Source: Mesorhizobium liriopis (GTDB lineage: Bacteria > Pseudomonadota > Alphaproteobacteria > Rhizobiales > Rhizobiaceae). Taken from it: a DNA stretch of 64,000 nt. The position numbers and the translations under genes are program-made. The stretch lies in assembly GCF_024053505.1 (NCBI RefSeq), contig NZ_JAMXQS010000001.1:186001-250000 (forward strand), given 5' to 3'. Below, piece after piece: positions 17,795 to 26,698 of the stretch (the stretch's first letter is position 1; each line of letters begins with the position of its first letter). The notes beneath the pieces were generated by a model. It was given only the letters and a program-made list of their open reading frames with translations. It was not told the DNA's origin and did no database searches.

Positions 17795-19084
17795 TTAACC
17801 GGAAATCCGCTCCACCACCGCGCCACACGCGCCGAGCTTCTCTTCCAGCCGCTCGAAGCCGCGGTCGAGGTGATAGACGCGGTTCACCACCGTCTCGCCT
17901 TCCGCCGCCAGCCCCGCGATCACCAGCGACACGGACGCGCGCAGGTCAGTCGCCATCACCGGCGCGCCCTTGAGCTTCGCGACGCCTTCCACCACGGCCG
18001 TCTGTCCGTTGAGCGAGATCTTGGCTCCGAGGCGCGCCAATTCCTGCACATGCATGAAGCGATTCTCGAAGATCGTTTCCGTGATGTGCGAGGTGCCTTT
18101 GGCCATGGTCATCAGGCCCATGAACTGCGCCTGCAGATCGGTAGGGAAGCCGGGGAAGGGCTCGGTGGTCACGTCAACGGGCGAGATGCCCGCACCGTTG
18201 CGGTAGACCTTGATGCCGTGGTTGAGCGGCGTGATCTCGGTGCCCGTGCCGCGCAGGATATCGAGCGCGTTTTCGAGCAGGTCTGCGCGCGCGCCTTCGA
18301 GCACCACTTCGCCGCCCGTCATGGCCACCGCCATCGCGAAGGTGCCCGTCTCGATGCGGTCGGGGATCACCTGCACCCGCGCGCCGTGCAGCGCATCCAC
18401 ACCCTCGATGCGGATCGTCGCCGTGCCCGCGCCCGAAATCTTCGCGCCCATCGCGTTGAGGCAATCGGCGAGGTTCACCACTTCCGGCTCGCGCGCGGCA
18501 TTTTCCAGCACGGTTTCGCCCTTGGCGAGCGTCGCCGCCATCATCAGCACATGCGTGGCACCCACCGAGACCTTCGGAAACGCATAGCGCGCGCCGACCA
18601 GCCCGCCCTTGGCGGAAGCCACCGCATAGCCGCTCTCGATCTCGATATTGGCGCCCAGCGCGCGAAGCCCGTCGATGAAGAGATCGACCGGCCGCGTGCC
18701 GATGGCGCAACCGCCCGGCAGCGACACGCGCGCCTCATGGCAGCGGGCGAGCAGCGGTCCGATCACCCAGAAGCTCGCGCGCATCTTGGAAACCAGCTCG
18801 TAAGGCGCCGTCGTATCGACGATCGAGCGTGCCGTGAAATGGATCGTCCGCCCATGCCCGCCCTGCTGGCGCTCACGGCGGCCGTTCACGGAGTAATCCA
18901 CGCCGTGATTGCCCAGGATGCGGATCAGCTGCTCGACATCGGCCAGATGCGGCACATTATCGAGCGTCAGCGTGTCGTCGGTCAGAAGCGACGCGATCAT
19001 CAGCGGAAGCGCCGCATTCTTCGCCCCCGAGATCGGGATCGTGCCATGAAGCGGATTGCCGCCGACGATTCTGATGCGATCCAT
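17795..19084 (-). CDS. murA: UDP-N-acetylglucosamine 1-carboxyvinyltransferase
   Basis: 429 residues. First committed step of peptidoglycan synthesis: transfer of enolpyruvate from PEP to UDP-GlcNAc. N-terminus [21 protein letters not shown] with the active-site Lys in GAKNAALP, and the fosfomycin-sensitive Cys at 126 in [14 protein letters not shown]. The EPSP-synthase repeats ([17 protein letters not shown] near 300) are intact. ATG at 19084. It heads the minus-strand housekeeping run; its upstream region abuts the distal end of the genomic island at 19281, so its promoter region of about 190 bases is still chromosomal. Confidence 0.97.
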   Translation of the reverse strand: MDRIRIVGGNPLHGTIPISGAKNAALPLMIASLLTDDTLTLDNVPHLADVEQLIRILGNHGVDYSVNGRRERQQGGHGRTIHFTARSIVDTTAPYELVSKMRASFWVIGPLLARCHEARVSLPGGCAIGTRPVDLFIDGLRALGANIEIESGYAVASAKGGLVGARYAFPKVSVGATHVLMMAATLAKGETVLENAAREPEVVNLADCLNAMGAKISGAGTATIRIEGVDALHGARVQVIPDRIETGTFAMAVAMTGGEVVLEGARADLLENALDILRGTGTEITPLNHGIKVYRNGAGISPVDVTTEPFPGFPTDLQAQFMGLMTMAKGTSHITETIFENRFMHVQELARLGAKISLNGQTAVVEGVAKLKGAPVMATDLRASVSLVIAGLAAEGETVVNRVYHLDRGFERLEEKLGACGAVVERISG

Positions 19085-19280
19085 CGCTGATCCTGTTTGT
19101 CTCTGAACGGGGAAGGGCGCAGCCCAAACCAAAACGCGCCCTTTAGCCTGTCCGGCTTATGATTTGAAGGCAGCAACCCCAAGGCCGCGCTCCCTCGCTT
19201 CAGAACGCAAGCCACCGTTCCCCATCTGCCACAGAAAGATGGCGCGGGGCTGGTCGAAGGTTCGATTGTGGAGAATTTGA

Positions 19281-19304
19281 ATGGTGCTGCGAGAGAGGAT
19301 TGAA
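19281..19304. repeat. Distal attachment site (att) of the island
   Basis: 24 bases identical to 38741-38764 (begins ATGGTGCTGC, ends GGATTGAA), i.e. a copy of the last 23 bases of tRNA-Thr plus one base. Beyond it the match breaks at once except TCT. The stretch from 19305 to the drmB stop at 19567 (about 260 bases) holds no gene or clear terminator; TTGCAGCAG at 19379 resembles the repeats near the integrase at 38663. Confidence 0.9.
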
Positions 19305-19566
19305 TTCTATCACTCTCCGCGTGAAGTATGTGTAAGCTATTGTTTTTTCAGCGCAATTGAAATAGGTAAAAGTTCTTATTGCAGCAGTGCAGCGTAGCGA
19401 TTGCAAGAGCCAAAATGCGGTGACAACCCGCGCTTGGTCTTCTCCTTCATCGAGGCTACTACTTGGGCTGCCTGATGATCGAATTCGGCACAACATTGTT
19501 CCCTTCACGCAGCATTGCCGCCGAGTCAGACCGGTGTCTCGGCGACTTCGTTGGAGATAGGAACGC

Positions 19567-21423
19567 TCATGGAAACATCTCAGCATCGACATTTGCAACA
19601 GTTTCGACAAGCAGAGCCCGATCAAGGAACACATTCCTCCTCTCGCAACTTGTTTCCGGCACGAGCAGACATGAGTGGCACGCTGCACCGTGTAGGTGCC
19701 GCTCTCCGCCCGCCAGCGAGGGATCATGGTCAGCGCAAACTGGGTCATTGGAGCATAGTCGAAGCCGTTCTAGAGCGCTCTTGATGAGTTCAGGCGTGCG
19801 CTCCGCGACCTCGGCGAGACCACCAAGAGTTCCCTGGGCACCCGCACTTGCGGTGAAGATGAGAAGTCCAAAGCGGTCAGGAACGTCTGAACGACTGCTG
19901 GCAAGCGCATAGACGCGTTCTTTGAGCGAGCTGAGCGGATAGCCGCATTCGAGAGCGATCTCCTGCATAAGAGCGTGAGAAAGGCTATGCAGTAGCAGGT
20001 AAGGCAAACCCGGATTCGCTTGACGCGTCCCTTGCTTCTGATCGTGCCGCAGTAGGCCGCGCTCAAGAAGGTCGCTACGCAGGCGCACTTTTGTGCGGGC
20101 AGCCCAGGTTCTGAGTGCAGCAGAGCGCAGCTTGATGAAAATACCTTCGCCGAGTTGTTCCATCGCTGGCAGCCAGTCGGTGAACTCCGCCAGCGGGGCG
20201 CCATCAACGGCCAAGCGCACATCCTCGAGCATGGCTTCAGCTATGGTCGGTGAAGGCTCGAGACGAGTGAAGCCGTAGAGGCACATCACGGCCTTGAGGC
20301 GATGGACGGCGACGATGCTGTCGATGAAATCCTCATCGTCAATTGTCTTGGGCTTTACGTTCTTAAGATCCGCGAGTGTTTCGGCAAAAAGCGGCTCTCG
20401 CGGACCATCACTGCCGATCACCGCCCTCCCGCTTCCTAAGAGATCGAACTCCGCGATCTTAGGATCCTGTGCAGCATCCAGTGTTGCCGCCTCGCGCAGT
20501 TGAACAATGCGGGCGTGGACTTCAGCGTCATCGTAACCGGACAGTGCTGCACCAATCTCAGGAACGTTCCTCAACACGCTTACGAAGTGTGGATCGGTTG
20601 CTCCTTGTAAGCTCGTCCAATGCCGACGGATGGCGGTGCTCAGCGCATCCTCTTGGGTCGGAAGCGAGATGACGGTGACAGTCTGGGCAAAGTAGGTGTT
20701 CGTAGCCGACCGCGACAGAAAGTGAAGCCGCTCGCCGCAGCCTGGTTCGTGCGAGTCAAGCCACGGCCGCCTCCCATGGCACATACCCAGGAAGCCAGGC
20801 TTGAACGCATCAGCTAAAGAAACAGATGGACGGCCGCAATCACAGCCGATTCGGATGTTCGCCGGATCGGCACTAGAACCTTCTTCCTCGATCCACATCG
20901 GCTCAGCACACTTGTCCCCACGATGGACAAGCCATTTCCAGTCTATGTCCTGCAGGTGCCCTTTCTCGCATGCGCCCACAAATCGGATAGGTGTGACGTC
21001 GACTTTCTTCCGGTCCTCAGGCCGCTGAAACTTCTTACGGCCGTTTGCCTCGAGGTCTTCCCACCGCACAAGGCGACGTCGACGAGGGTCTGGAGCACCT
21101 GACGCACTCAACCCTTCGCAGGTGAACCATGTCGGAAATACCCGCACCTGAACTCCATCTGGCTCTGCACCGTTGCGCACGTCGCGCGCGATCGGAGGCG
21201 TCCGGAACTTCACAGGCTTGGAGGGGTCCCACCGATTGTTCTCGCTCAGCACCTTATGTAGCAGCGCGGCGAGGCGCGGCTCCTCAATGCTCTTGAACGC
21301 CGTCTGACGCGCGTCCCAATGATCGAGGCCGGCGACAAGAACAGACCTTGTGGGCAGATCCATCATCGCTCCTGGACCGAACGAGGTCAGGAGCTGGCTC
21401 ATGCTCTGCGTGATACGGCTCAT
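19567..21423 (-). CDS. drmB: DISARM protein DrmB (DUF1998 domain)
   Basis: 618 residues. The C-terminal third is a DUF1998 domain: LPYLLLHSLSHALMQEIALE followed by FGLLIFTASAGAQGTLGGL and a zinc-type cluster LCSNDPVC...CHSCLLVPETSC. The N-terminal part has further Cys/His elements (ACEKGHLQDIDW, IGCDCGRPSVSL, FLGMCHGRRPWL), probably a second metal-binding module. DrmB is a core DISARM component forming a complex with helicase DrmA that loads on phage DNA. Its ATG overlaps the drmA stop (ATGA), matching a tight two-gene pair. It is the last gene of the operon. Confidence 0.88.
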   Translation of the reverse strand: MSRITQSMSQLLTSFGPGAMMDLPTRSVLVAGLDHWDARQTAFKSIEEPRLAALLHKVLSENNRWDPSKPVKFRTPPIARDVRNGAEPDGVQVRVFPTWFTCEGLSASGAPDPRRRRLVRWEDLEANGRKKFQRPEDRKKVDVTPIRFVGACEKGHLQDIDWKWLVHRGDKCAEPMWIEEEGSSADPANIRIGCDCGRPSVSLADAFKPGFLGMCHGRRPWLDSHEPGCGERLHFLSRSATNTYFAQTVTVISLPTQEDALSTAIRRHWTSLQGATDPHFVSVLRNVPEIGAALSGYDDAEVHARIVQLREAATLDAAQDPKIAEFDLLGSGRAVIGSDGPREPLFAETLADLKNVKPKTIDDEDFIDSIVAVHRLKAVMCLYGFTRLEPSPTIAEAMLEDVRLAVDGAPLAEFTDWLPAMEQLGEGIFIKLRSAALRTWAARTKVRLRSDLLERGLLRHDQKQGTRQANPGLPYLLLHSLSHALMQEIALECGYPLSSLKERVYALASSRSDVPDRFGLLIFTASAGAQGTLGGLAEVAERTPELIKSALERLRLCSNDPVCADHDPSLAGGERHLHGAACHSCLLVPETSCERRNVFLDRALLVETVANVDAEMFP

Positions 21424-24400
21424 GGCAAATCTCCCCCATCACCAAGCGCTCGACCCAACGGGTCACAAAGTTTCAACACTACGCCATATTCTACGTCACG
21501 CATCGAGCGACCGGCTGAGAACCGCTGATGTTCGTCGGACAGAGTGCGGGAGTCGGGATCCAGCGGATACTGCAGCAGGCGCCGTTGGGCAGATCCGCTG
21601 TCATAGGTGAATGCAGCACCCGCTGCGGTTTGGGTGATGGCAACGGCCTCCCAGTCATCGACTAGTTCCTCGGCCCTCCGCACAGCACGGTCGATCGTGG
21701 GCTGAAGAATTCCCGCGCATTGCGCACGCTGCCGCAGAAGCGCAGCCAGCTTCGCGCGGATCGAGGCATGCTGGCTAACCTGAGCCACGGCCTCGGAAGG
21801 CGACAGGCCAGGCTCAAGGTGACGGCCAACAGCCACGACTAGCGCGGCCAAGGCACGATCCAAAGCGCGCGGTGCGAATGGGGTGACACTAGTCGCCTCC
21901 ACGGCGCGGTAGAAAGAAGCATGGAAGGTCCGGAAGCTCTCGTAGTGCGTCCGGTCTCGCGGCTTGTGCAAGTTGAGTAGAGTAGCCACCAAGCCTGGCT
22001 TGTCGCTCTGGCGTCCGACGCGGCTCGTCGCCTGAATGTATTCGGCTGCGGTCTTCGGTTGCCCCTGCACGACCATTAGGCCCAGCCGGGTGATGTCGAG
22101 GCCAACCGAGATCATGTTCGTGGCGAGCGCGACATCCATGCTCTCGTCGTCTAAGAGGCCGGTGGCTGTTCGGACTCTCCGCCCGAGCCGGTCCTTAGCG
22201 GTAGCTACATCGTCCGTCGAAACGCGCGAGGTAAGTTCGGTGGGCATGCGGAGAACGCGATTTGCGAAGGGTTGGTCGGCGGGGTTGAGCCGCCTGCGCT
22301 CGTCGCCGTAACTTGCAACATGTTCCCGGATTTCGTCCTCAACGATGCGTCGGGCACCGCCGAGCTCCCGAAGTGCATTAAAGTAAGTCAAAACAGTGAG
22401 ATACGGATCCGCAGCCTCATCCGCGCCGGCTAGGAATTGAGCCTCGGCACCTGACAAGAGGGTCTGCATTGCCCGTAGGAAGAGCAGCTTGGGGCCTCTC
22501 CCTTGAGCGGCAAGTCCGATGTAGCGCCGCGCCGGCTCATTCTCAGCCGGGACGGTGCGCGCGAAGAAGCTATCGCGCCGATCGATCCCTGGGGGAGGGA
22601 ACACGGCCGTCTCTCGTCGGTCGAACAGCGCCCGGATCTGGTTTTCGGCGCGTCGCACCGTAGCAGTTGAGGCGACGATCTTGACCCGCGCGGGCTTATC
22701 ACGACCGGGACGAGAAGCGAGAACGTCGATAACCGTCTCATACAAGCCGGCCACCGTTCCCAGCGGCCCGGAGATCAGGTGCAACTCATCTTGGATGATT
22801 AGGTCGGGAGGGTCTAAGCGATGACCGTTGTCGAGTGGACGTCCTAAGCCGCGTTCCGCTGCGCCATAGAAGCCCTTTGCGGGGTCAAAGCGGTCGACAT
22901 GGCCAAAGAATGCGCCGCTCTGGCCGATCCAGGGTAGCGCGGCGAACTTGTCCACGGTGGCAATTAGAAAAGCGGGCAGCCGCCGGTAGATCGGCTCATC
23001 CACGACGAGCACCGGCAGCGCACGATCCCGAGTGAAGGCGCAGTCCGCGTTTTCGCACTTGATGAGGAGATTGTCGGGCGCGTTCCGGTTGGGATGCATC
23101 CGGAAACTCTCGGGTTTGAGAGGCGTTGCGCACCAGGGACAGGTTTTAAGAGGGACTGGCGATTTCTCCTTCTTGGGATCGCGCTGATACCGGGCGAGCC
23201 AAGTAGTGGCAGCATTAGGGTCGGTGCTACCGGATCTGGGTCGCAACCTGTTGGGCGACGCGGCACCGCCGACCCACAGGCCAATTTCGATCGGCCATTC
23301 GCCGAGCCGGCGCTGCCCTTCCTTGTCTCGTGTGCGGATGAGCTCAAGCGCACAGATCAGGCCGGCCGCGCGCCCAAGCTGGTCGAGGGTCAGAAGGCGC
23401 AGCGTATAGCGCATGATGACGCTGACGCCCGCCCCAAGTGGGCCGGGAGCGTGTAACCGCCGGAGCGCGATGCTATAGGCGGCAAGCCCGAGATAAGCCT
23501 CCGTCTTGCCGCCGCCCGTTGGAAAGAACAAGAGATCGACGATCTCACGCTCGGGACTATCCCGCTCGGTCAGCCCAACGAGATTGAGCAGAATAAATGC
23601 GAGCTGGAACGGCCGCCATGTCGGAGGAGCAATCGCTGCCGGCGCCTTTTTCTGAATGCCAGCTTCGCGCTGCCGCGCGGCCATGGCCATGGCCTCGTTC
23701 ATGATCGCGAATGCATTACGAGCCGACGCATCCCGATCCAGGAGCGCTATGCCCCCCTCTATGCGCTTGCGCGCAGACTCCATGTTGGCGAGAAGCATCT
23801 CCGCGGTCTGTCGGCGACGTGGTGCAAGCGGATTCAGCAGAGCTTGGCTCGCCATCTGCCACTCGCCGTAAAGGCGCGGCAGCTCGCGCAGGACAGATGT
23901 TAAAGCTGTGCCTGAGGTGTTTGCCGCCTGCGACAGCGCCTCCATGCGGAACTCGACGCCAGCTATAGCGCTGTTCGGCGCGACCTTCTCCACATCCTGG
24001 CAGGGCAGTGGCTCGGTCCACACGCGTGTGACCGGCGAGCATGTCCCGTTCTCGTTGTGGCTCTCCGCCCAACCAGCGGACGTGTTGCGGCCGACAGCGA
24101 ACTCGCAGACGTCATGGTAGTGGAGATCCCCCAGCCGCAAGTCGAAGTCGCTGGAGTGGTAGGCTGAACGGTCCGTGCGGGGGTGGAAGCCTGCCTCGCA
24201 TTCGAGCTCCAGTCGAGCCTGAAAGGCATACGCGAGATCAGTGTAGGGTGCGCGAGCGCGAGCGCGGCGATTGACAAGGAACACTGTGACAACGCGTAAC
24301 CGCTCTTGCCGGCCCTCCGGCGTGGTCTGCGTAAGGAGTCGCTGGTTGACTGCGATTCCGAGCCCGCCGCCTGGCCGCTGCGGTGCAGCGCTTCCGGGCA

Positions 24401-24998
24401 GTGCCAGACCCTTGTGGTTGCGGGTCACGTCAACAAGAAGTCGTGCATTGCCGGGAAGGCGAACCCAGCGCAGATCCTCCGGCGGCTTCGGCTTCTTCTC
24501 GCCCTCTTTCAGTGCCTCGGGTGCGATCAGGGCGTCGGGCAGCGGCGGCTCGGTCTTGTAATCGCCCCATGTCGCATGGACCGCAATTGTCTCCACATCC
24601 ACTGGCAGCACGACCGTAAGGCCGATGGAGGAAGGCAGGAAGCGATCTCGTGGGGGAGCGTCGCCCCCTTCGTCCTCGTCGGCCGGGAGGGTCAGGTCGC
24701 CTCGCCGCGGTGCCCCATCGAGCGTTTCTGTGCCCAGGAGGTCATCAGCGAGGTCCTCGGCTACTTCGTCGTCGTCCTTCTTGGCATGCGCCTCGCCGTC
24801 GTATGCGGGCACGATGAAGCCGCTTACATACCAGCGCGACGGCTTCTCGCGGAGAACCTCACGTTCGAGGTCTTGGTCGAGCGACGGATGCGGCCCAATG
24901 AGGTCGCGGCGCAGCAGGTCGATGAGGTTTTCGCGAACAATGGCGGCACTCGACCGCGCGGGAGCTGCGGCCTGCACGTTCCCTGGCATCTCGTTCAT
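21420..24998 (-). CDS. drmA: DISARM helicase DrmA
   Basis: 1192 residues. N-terminal 450 residues lack known catalytic motifs. A superfamily 2 helicase core follows: Walker A in FFPTGGGKTEAYLGL (about residues 490-500), DEAD-box variant DELH in IIQDELHLISGPLG (about 738), and a C-terminal helicase lobe with ATNMISVGLDI and ATSRVGRQSDKPG (arginine-finger region, near 980-1020). A zinc-like cluster (CPWCATPL...CENADC) lies between. DrmA with DrmB forms the conserved DISARM core. ATG overlaps the PIN-gene stop by four bases, and the stop overlaps drmB. Confidence 0.88.
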   Translation of the reverse strand: MNEMPGNVQAAAPARSSAAIVRENLIDLLRRDLIGPHPSLDQDLEREVLREKPSRWYVSGFIVPAYDGEAHAKKDDDEVAEDLADDLLGTETLDGAPRRGDLTLPADEDEGGDAPPRDRFLPSSIGLTVVLPVDVETIAVHATWGDYKTEPPLPDALIAPEALKEGEKKPKPPEDLRWVRLPGNARLLVDVTRNHKGLALPGSAAPQRPGGGLGIAVNQRLLTQTTPEGRQERLRVVTVFLVNRRARARAPYTDLAYAFQARLELECEAGFHPRTDRSAYHSSDFDLRLGDLHYHDVCEFAVGRNTSAGWAESHNENGTCSPVTRVWTEPLPCQDVEKVAPNSAIAGVEFRMEALSQAANTSGTALTSVLRELPRLYGEWQMASQALLNPLAPRRRQTAEMLLANMESARKRIEGGIALLDRDASARNAFAIMNEAMAMAARQREAGIQKKAPAAIAPPTWRPFQLAFILLNLVGLTERDSPEREIVDLLFFPTGGGKTEAYLGLAAYSIALRRLHAPGPLGAGVSVIMRYTLRLLTLDQLGRAAGLICALELIRTRDKEGQRRLGEWPIEIGLWVGGAASPNRLRPRSGSTDPNAATTWLARYQRDPKKEKSPVPLKTCPWCATPLKPESFRMHPNRNAPDNLLIKCENADCAFTRDRALPVLVVDEPIYRRLPAFLIATVDKFAALPWIGQSGAFFGHVDRFDPAKGFYGAAERGLGRPLDNGHRLDPPDLIIQDELHLISGPLGTVAGLYETVIDVLASRPGRDKPARVKIVASTATVRRAENQIRALFDRRETAVFPPPGIDRRDSFFARTVPAENEPARRYIGLAAQGRGPKLLFLRAMQTLLSGAEAQFLAGADEAADPYLTVLTYFNALRELGGARRIVEDEIREHVASYGDERRRLNPADQPFANRVLRMPTELTSRVSTDDVATAKDRLGRRVRTATGLLDDESMDVALATNMISVGLDITRLGLMVVQGQPKTAAEYIQATSRVGRQSDKPGLVATLLNLHKPRDRTHYESFRTFHASFYRAVEATSVTPFAPRALDRALAALVVAVGRHLEPGLSPSEAVAQVSQHASIRAKLAALLRQRAQCAGILQPTIDRAVRRAEELVDDWEAVAITQTAAGAAFTYDSGSAQRRLLQYPLDPDSRTLSDEHQRFSAGRSMRDVEYGVVLKLCDPLGRALGDGGDLP

Positions 24999-25513
24999 GC
25001 GCGTCCCCTTTCCAGTGCAGCGAGCTCGCTCAGCGTTCGCTCCAGCCAGTCCTTCGTATAGGGCAGCTTCAAGGGCTCCCTTGGGCGGAAGCCCACATCA
25101 GTGAACAGACGTTCCAGCGAGATCATGCGATCGCAAAATCCCTGACGGATGCCGATTCGAAGGCTCGCTTTGTCCGGACCGCACAGCACCCAGGGATCGT
25201 CCTGCCGACTGAGAATATGAGACCAGAGCAGGCGCTCTCCTGTGTCGAGCGCGCCGATGGTCCCATCCTGAATGGCAGCGGCTGCCACATCCTCTGGTGT
25301 GACGCGGTGCTCGGCAGCAAGGCCATCTTTCAGGACGGTGATGTCAATCTGTTGCTCAGGCCGGCGGCGCTGCATGCCCGTCTGGGTTTCGATCACAACG
25401 AACTCTACCGTTTCAAGCCGATAGCCACCCGCCAGAGCCCGCCAGCCGTTTACGCGCCAGCTCTCGATAATGGCGTTGGTATCCAGCAGGACGGGGCCGT
25501 GATGCTTGGGCAT
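24995..25513 (-). CDS. PIN-like domain protein inside the DISARM operon
   Basis: 172 residues. The N-terminus HGPVLLDTNAIIESWR carries the first acidic residue of a PIN nuclease (LDTNAIIE), DTGERLLWSH near 103 has a second acidic patch and LCGPDKASLR near 125 the third. This is the usual D...E...D layout, with the last Asp slightly atypical. PIN proteins are Mg-dependent RNases, often toxins. It lies six bases after the XRE-ImmA/IrrE gene, a pairing known from predicted toxin-antitoxin and stress modules (DUF4411-type PIN with ImmA/IrrE). This is not one of the named DISARM genes. Active-site integrity is my reading only. Confidence 0.7.
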   Translation of the reverse strand: MPKHHGPVLLDTNAIIESWRVNGWRALAGGYRLETVEFVVIETQTGMQRRRPEQQIDITVLKDGLAAEHRVTPEDVAAAAIQDGTIGALDTGERLLWSHILSRQDDPWVLCGPDKASLRIGIRQGFCDRMISLERLFTDVGFRPREPLKLPYTKDWLERTLSELAALERGRA

Positions 25514-25519
25514 CGGGTC

Positions 25520-26626
25520 TCACAGCGCATATGGGGCTTCAACCCCGTGAGACGCGCAGATTCCAGCGATATCGTCCACAGCGACATCCATGAGGTCGGC
25601 GAGCTTGCGCAGTGAGATCCGCCCCTCGTCCGCCGCTTTGGCGATCACCTCGGCAAAGCCGCGCGAAAACAAGGCCGGCTGCTCCACCCGCTGCGCCGGA
25701 TGACCGTTGTTGTGGAGAGCCGCGTCGAGAATCCCAAGCGCTCGTGCGCGAGAGATGCGACCCAGTGACACCAGCCGCCATTTCAGCGCAGACGCTGTCA
25801 CGCCAAGCGCTTCCGCCGTCCGCCTGAGTTCCGCCCCAAGCGCATCGTCCCCCAGTGCTCGCCAGTCGGCGAAGCGGTCCACGACGCGCCCGGGCATCAG
25901 GAGCGCGGAGGCGAAATTGTTGGCGAGCTGCTCGACGCGGTTGCCGCCTGTCTCCGCCGCTTCCTCGACGTGCTCGGGCGGCATCGCTTCCCAGGTCAGG
26001 ATGTGGAACAGCTCGTGCGCGAGGTCGAAATTGCGCCGCCCCGCCACCTCGTTGCGGTTGATCAGCACCACGTCGAGCTCGAGCAGGCGGCAGGCGGCGC
26101 CAGACACGCCGGAGATAGGATCCACCATCAGCACGAGGATGCCGAGTTCGCGCTCCATCGCATCGGCCAGACTCGCGGAGGGCACATCGCCTAGGTCGAG
26201 CTCGGCTGCGATGCGTTCGCCGGCGGCCATGGCGTCCTCGTAAGTCGAGTGCCGGTTGAGTGGCAGCGTCCAGCGCAGCCAGCGGGCGTCGCGGCCCACC
26301 TGGGGGCTAAGCTCACGGAAGGCGGCGATGAACTTGCCTGCCCCCTGCTCGTAAGCTTGCAGGTCGTCGTGTCGGACGCCGGACTGCCGCCAAGAGAACT
26401 GCCCCTCGCCCATGAGCCGGAATGGATCGATGAAGAAATCGATTGGCGCCTTCAGCACCTTCATGGCCGTCAGGAGCTCGTCGGCTGACACCCGACGCTC
26501 GCCGTTCTCGATGGCCGAGACCGTTTGGCGGTCCTTGAAGCCAAATGCGCGCGCCAACTCGTCCTGAGTGAGCCTCTGCTGCTCGCGAAGGATCTTTATA
26601 CGGAGTCCGAGGGCGGCGGCGGGCAT
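25520..26626 (-). CDS. XRE regulator fused to ImmA/IrrE-type metallopeptidase
   Basis: About 368 residues. Residues 5-60 are a helix-turn-helix (LRIKILREQQRLTQDELARAFGFKDRQTVSAIENG). The C-terminal part is a DUF955/ImmA-IrrE zinc protease with the HExxH site intact, FDLAHELFHILTW (about residue 203). Such fusions sense a signal and cleave a repressor or antitoxin, or act as antitoxin to the adjacent gene. The ATG at 26626 has AGGA eight bases upstream. Other in-frame starts are ATG 26635, ATG 26662 and GTG 26668, but the last two would put the operator dyad (26652-26681) inside the gene. It is placed between drmMI and drmA, on the same strand. Confidence 0.85.
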   Translation of the reverse strand: MPAAALGLRIKILREQQRLTQDELARAFGFKDRQTVSAIENGERRVSADELLTAMKVLKAPIDFFIDPFRLMGEGQFSWRQSGVRHDDLQAYEQGAGKFIAAFRELSPQVGRDARWLRWTLPLNRHSTYEDAMAAGERIAAELDLGDVPSASLADAMERELGILVLMVDPISGVSGAACRLLELDVVLINRNEVAGRRNFDLAHELFHILTWEAMPPEHVEEAAETGGNRVEQLANNFASALLMPGRVVDRFADWRALGDDALGAELRRTAEALGVTASALKWRLVSLGRISRARALGILDAALHNNGHPAQRVEQPALFSRGFAEVIAKAADEGRISLRKLADLMDVAVDDIAGICASHGVEAPYAL

Positions 26627-26651
26627 TTCTTGCATCCTGGCTGATGCTACA

Positions 26652-26681
26652 TAATCTTGCATATCCACAATTGCAAGATTA
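26652..26681. promoter_or_regulatory. Inverted-repeat operator upstream of the XRE-ImmA/IrrE gene
   Basis: Perfect 10-bp arms TAATCTTGCA (26652-26661) and TGCAAGATTA (26672-26681) separated by ten bases, centred about 40 bases before the preferred ATG and just after the drmMI stop codon. Position and symmetry fit an autoregulatory operator for the XRE protein, implying an internal promoter in the defence operon. Confidence 0.75.
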
Positions 26682-26698
26682 ATGTTTCCGCCGGTTTG

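Noticed and set aside
19200-19748. Possible gene between drmB and the distal att site
   Set aside because: The frame overlaps the drmB end and crosses the att repeat, with no ribosome binding site or recognisable domain.
25520-26668. GTG at 26668 as the start of the XRE-ImmA/IrrE gene
   Set aside because: It would place the perfect inverted repeat inside the coding region and has no ribosome binding site; the ATG at 26626 has AGGA at good spacing and starts right before the HTH.
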